A DNA stretch of 19,831 nucleotides from an uncultured Clostridia bacterium (GTDB lineage: Bacteria; Bacillota; Clostridia; RUG12999): positions 1-19,831 of the forward strand of contig CAKVOK010000061.1 of NCBI GenBank assembly GCA_934792465.1. The letters are read 5' to 3'. The position numbers and the translations under genes were made by a program. This document shows, piece by piece, positions 17,832 to 19,831 of the stretch (position 1 is its first letter; each line of letters begins with the position of its first letter). Below the pieces are notes generated by a model. It saw only the letters and a list, made by a program, of their open reading frames with translations. It had not been told where the DNA came from and ran no database searches.

Positions 17832-19670
17832 TTACTGCATTATTCTGTCAACAATAATATTTTCTTTTCCCTTTGCAAGCCGTATGCTTTCCACCTCTTT
17901 CGTTTCGTCAAGAGGTATCGGCATTTTATAAAACAGCTTACCGTCTTTCTCCTCGTATGCGCAGGTATACGACGGTTCTGTGAAATACGGCAATGTGTCG
18001 TAGGTACAGCGGTCGTATGTATCTTCCCTGTCTATCCTCGTGTCCGCCGGTCCTATATTCAGTCCGAAATACACCTTATGCGTCTGTGTGCTGCCGTCCG
18101 TATATGTTACAAGATATTCGCCGAGGTAATCCGAATCATAATCCATCAGATACCCGTCAACAAAATATTTGTGCGGTTTTTCCACCTTGGAAGCATGTAC
18201 CGCAACGGCATATTTACCGTTTTGTTCTATATTATAATGATAATTATAAATATCCTCGGCAACCTTTTTGAAATTGTTTTCAAAATCATTTTCGTCAAAA
18301 TCGGGATTCCAGAACATATCCTCCGCATACGCAACGTTTGCATATATGCCGTTTCGCTGTATATGCGCTTCGTCCAGGCTGCTCCAGTTGGAAATGCAAT
18401 ATCCTCCTATTTTGCCGAACATACATTCACGGTAATTTTTTATTCCCATAGAACCGAAATTGCCGTACACCACATCGTTCAATCCGTTTTTAAAGTAATC
18501 GTCGTCAAATTCGGGTTTGATACACCAATACCAGTTCATTATCATCGTATCTTTCGGTATCATTTCTATTGCTTTATATGTTGCCGGGACAGTGTATGTT
18601 CTGCCGTCCTCGGTCGTATATTCCGAGAAGCTGCCGCCGTGGCGTTCGCCGAGCGGACTTATGGCATTAAGAATTTTATCGCCCCATATCATGATTTTTA
18701 TATTCTTCTTTTTCAGATAATCATGTATTTTGTTTATATCGTCGGCATATATCTCCGCAGCGTCTTTTCCCTTGCATTTATCACACAAACCTATCGAATA
18801 ATACTCGTCATGCCCTATATGTATTATGTTCGGTTCAAATACTTCTGCGGTTTCGTCGAATATATCAAACAAAAGCTTATACGTATCGGGATTTGACGGG
18901 CAATATGTATTCGGAATCGGGTCCTCCTGTCTTTCCGCAAGCTCATGATGTCTTGTAAGCATATAATCGCAGTGCGACAGGCACGGAACCTCCGGAACAA
19001 CCTCCATATCGAGAGATTTGCAGAAATCCGCCAAATCCCTGACCTCGGCTTTTGTAAGCCAGCTGCCGCCGCCGTTTTCATAGTGTATCGAATTTTTCCG
19101 CCAGCCGTATGCCCTTTGCACATCAAGCGATTTTCCCTGGTATTCGTCGAAAATCTTGCTGTATTCCTCCCAACCCTCGTTAATTTCGGGGTGTCTTTCA
19201 TACTGCATTGCGCCGCCGGTTTCTATGAACACGGTATTGCAGCCGCAGAAACTGCAAAATTCAATAAACCTTTTAAAATACTCTATGTTTTTTCTTGCCG
19301 GCAGATATACTTTTATTCCGCGCATCCTTATTTTCGGATAATTATACATGAGCCCACATTCGATTTCTCCGTTTCGCATCGCCGAAACAAGTGCGTATAT
19401 TCCGAATAAAATTCCACGCTTTGTACCGGCATATACATCTGCTCCGTTTTCCGTTATTTCTATTGCGAAACCTTCTTCGTTTTCCGAATACACAGTGCCG
19501 ATTTCCGAAATTATGCTTTCCGGAATACCTATATGAGTGCGTATTTCGCCGTTTCCCTCGTTTCTTTTCAAAATCTTATCCAAAATTCCGCTTTTCACAT
19601 CTCCGCACACATTTGTATTTCTGCCGAGTTTCAGCATACCGCCCGTCTTTTTTATATAAAGCCCTGTCAT
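17832..19670 (-). CDS. Glycoside hydrolase family 20 beta-N-acetylhexosaminidase-like enzyme, cytoplasmic
   Basis: GH20 enzymes remove terminal beta-linked GlcNAc or GalNAc by substrate-assisted catalysis. The start is ATG 19670-19668 with GGAAAGG about 8 nt upstream, giving 612 residues without a signal peptide or lipobox. Residues 1-108 form the N-terminal alpha/beta GH20b-type domain. The barrel runs from about 113 to 450, opening with RMRGIKVYLPARK. The catalytic pair D288-E289 sits in HIGHDEY (284-290); the common form is HIGGDE, so the residue before Asp is His instead of Gly. A Cys pair, CDKC at 296-299, follows as in several bacterial GH20 relatives. Barrel-end aromatic residues are seen in MIMNWYW (376-382) and CISNWSSLDE (425-434). 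A C-terminal beta domain (about 485-612) is not recognised. Together with GH31 and the sugar-binding protein it suggests intracellular trimming of imported amino-sugar-containing oligosaccharides. Confidence 0.88.
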   Translation of the reverse strand: MTGLYIKKTGGMLKLGRNTNVCGDVKSGILDKILKRNEGNGEIRTHIGIPESIISEIGTVYSENEEGFAIEITENGADVYAGTKRGILFGIYALVSAMRNGEIECGLMYNYPKIRMRGIKVYLPARKNIEYFKRFIEFCSFCGCNTVFIETGGAMQYERHPEINEGWEEYSKIFDEYQGKSLDVQRAYGWRKNSIHYENGGGSWLTKAEVRDLADFCKSLDMEVVPEVPCLSHCDYMLTRHHELAERQEDPIPNTYCPSNPDTYKLLFDIFDETAEVFEPNIIHIGHDEYYSIGLCDKCKGKDAAEIYADDINKIHDYLKKKNIKIMIWGDKILNAISPLGERHGGSFSEYTTEDGRTYTVPATYKAIEMIPKDTMIMNWYWCIKPEFDDDYFKNGLNDVVYGNFGSMGIKNYRECMFGKIGGYCISNWSSLDEAHIQRNGIYANVAYAEDMFWNPDFDENDFENNFKKVAEDIYNYHYNIEQNGKYAVAVHASKVEKPHKYFVDGYLMDYDSDYLGEYLVTYTDGSTQTHKVYFGLNIGPADTRIDREDTYDRCTYDTLPYFTEPSYTCAYEEKDGKLFYKMPIPLDETKEVESIRLAKGKENIIVDRIMQ

Positions 19671-19685
19671 ATGATTTACCTTTCC

Positions 19686-19697
19686 GCCGTATACGGC
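19686..19697. promoter_or_regulatory. 12-bp perfect palindrome between binding-protein and GH20 genes
   Basis: GCCGTATACGGC is a perfect palindrome in the 31-nt gap, just upstream of the GH20 SD site. It could be an operator half-site pair or a small hairpin with little loop. It is as likely to be chance; no second copy was noticed. Confidence 0.25.
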
Positions 19698-19701
19698 ACA
19701 A

Positions 19702-19831
19702 TTATTTTATTTCTTTATACCACTCGTTCGCTTCCTTGGTGAGCTGGTCGCCGCCGCCTTTCTTCCATTCCGAAACAAATTTATCGAAATAGTCGAGGTC
19801 TTTTTCGCCGGTAACAATTGCGATATACGCT
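19702..19831 (-). CDS. Extracellular solute-binding protein of a sugar ABC transporter, C-terminal end only
   Basis: The frame enters at the window edge and ends at TAA 19704-19702, leaving 42 residues. The tail contains IAIVTGEKDLDYFDKFVSEW and KKGGGDQLTKEANEWYKEIK. The pattern of xITG, then D-x-F-x-x-F-V-x-x-W, then GG, then E-x-N-E-W-Y is characteristic of the end of LplA/LipO-like lipoproteins of family 1 binding proteins in Firmicutes. These deliver oligosaccharides to ABC permeases. The rest of the gene, and probably the permeases, lie beyond base 19831. It precedes the GH20 gene by 31 nt, consistent with one operon for uptake followed by intracellular hydrolysis. The identification rests on a short segment. 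Confidence 0.8.
   Translation of the reverse strand, partial: AYIAIVTGEKDLDYFDKFVSEWKKGGGDQLTKEANEWYKEIK

Larger units (their letters stand above)
623..19831 (-). other. Putative glycan-utilisation locus (Gram-positive PUL-like cluster)
   Basis: Eight genes in one direction combine a sugar-binding protein, two intracellular glycosidases, four secreted ConA-module proteins (three with SLH anchors, one of these with a DUF4832-like region) and a sensor AraC regulator. Gaps are 31, 28, 31, 11, about 133, 24 and 86 nt. This composition matches the general plan of Gram-positive polysaccharide-utilisation loci. The only long gap holds the palindromic element and could split the cluster into two transcripts. 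The target glycan is not evident; GH20 points to a hexosamine-containing one such as mucin, N-glycan or glycosaminoglycan-like material. Confidence 0.5.

Noticed and set aside
16520..17857. A 445-codon plus-strand open frame opposite the GH31 gene
   Set aside because: It is antisense to a well-conserved enzyme, with no SD-start context and a low-complexity translation. It is a shadow frame.
1..19831. tRNA, rRNA, CRISPR array, insertion sequence or phage genes
   Set aside because: No direct-repeat array, transposase or integrase motif, or RNA-gene sequence was recognised on either strand.

Overview
The window reads as one locus from a Gram-positive anaerobe of the class Clostridia. The evidence is Shine-Dalgarno (SD) sites of the GGAGG type, several secreted proteins with S-layer homology (SLH) domains, a YesN-like membrane AraC regulator, an LplA-like sugar-binding lipoprotein tail, and moderate GC. 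A mucosal or gut plant/host-glycan degrader (for example a Monoglobus-like lineage) would fit, but that placement is inference. Every gene I can support lies on the minus strand, so transcription runs from high to low coordinates.

In order of transcription: (1) the last 42 residues of an extracellular solute-binding protein (19702-19831); (2) a cytoplasmic GH20 beta-N-acetylhexosaminidase-like enzyme (17832-19670); (3) a cytoplasmic GH31 alpha-glycosidase-like enzyme (16292-17803); (4) a 1245-residue surface protein with three concanavalin A-like (ConA-like) modules, a helical region, a Gly-rich linker and three C-terminal SLH repeats (12523-16260); (5) a 1290-residue surface protein with two ConA-like modules, diverged SLH repeats and about 700 residues of unrecognised beta-rich sequence (8639-12511); (6) a nested palindromic element of 107 nt in the largest gap; (7) a membrane-bound AraC regulator (6175-8505); (8) a 1054-residue surface protein with two ConA-like modules, three SLH repeats and a C-terminal DUF4832-like, glycosidase-like region (2986-6150); (9) a 758-residue secreted protein with three ConA-like modules and no SLH (623-2899); (10) a UDP-glucose 6-dehydrogenase lacking its NAD-binding half (1-611).

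Gaps are mostly 11-31 nt and no strong intrinsic terminator is visible, so genes 1-5, and probably 7-9, look co-transcribed or co-regulated. A plausible model, which is inference, is a Gram-positive glycan-utilisation locus. Wall-anchored ConA/SLH proteins bind a glycan at the surface, the DUF4832-like protein may cut it, an ABC transporter imports oligosaccharides, and intracellular GH20 and GH31 enzymes take them apart under control of the sensor-regulator.

The left edge is abnormal. The truncated ugd starts 11 nt after an unrelated stop codon and lacks conserved active-site residues, which points to a rearrangement junction or an assembly misjoin. No tRNA, rRNA, CRISPR array, insertion sequence or phage gene was seen. 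No gene-free stretch exceeds 300 bases.
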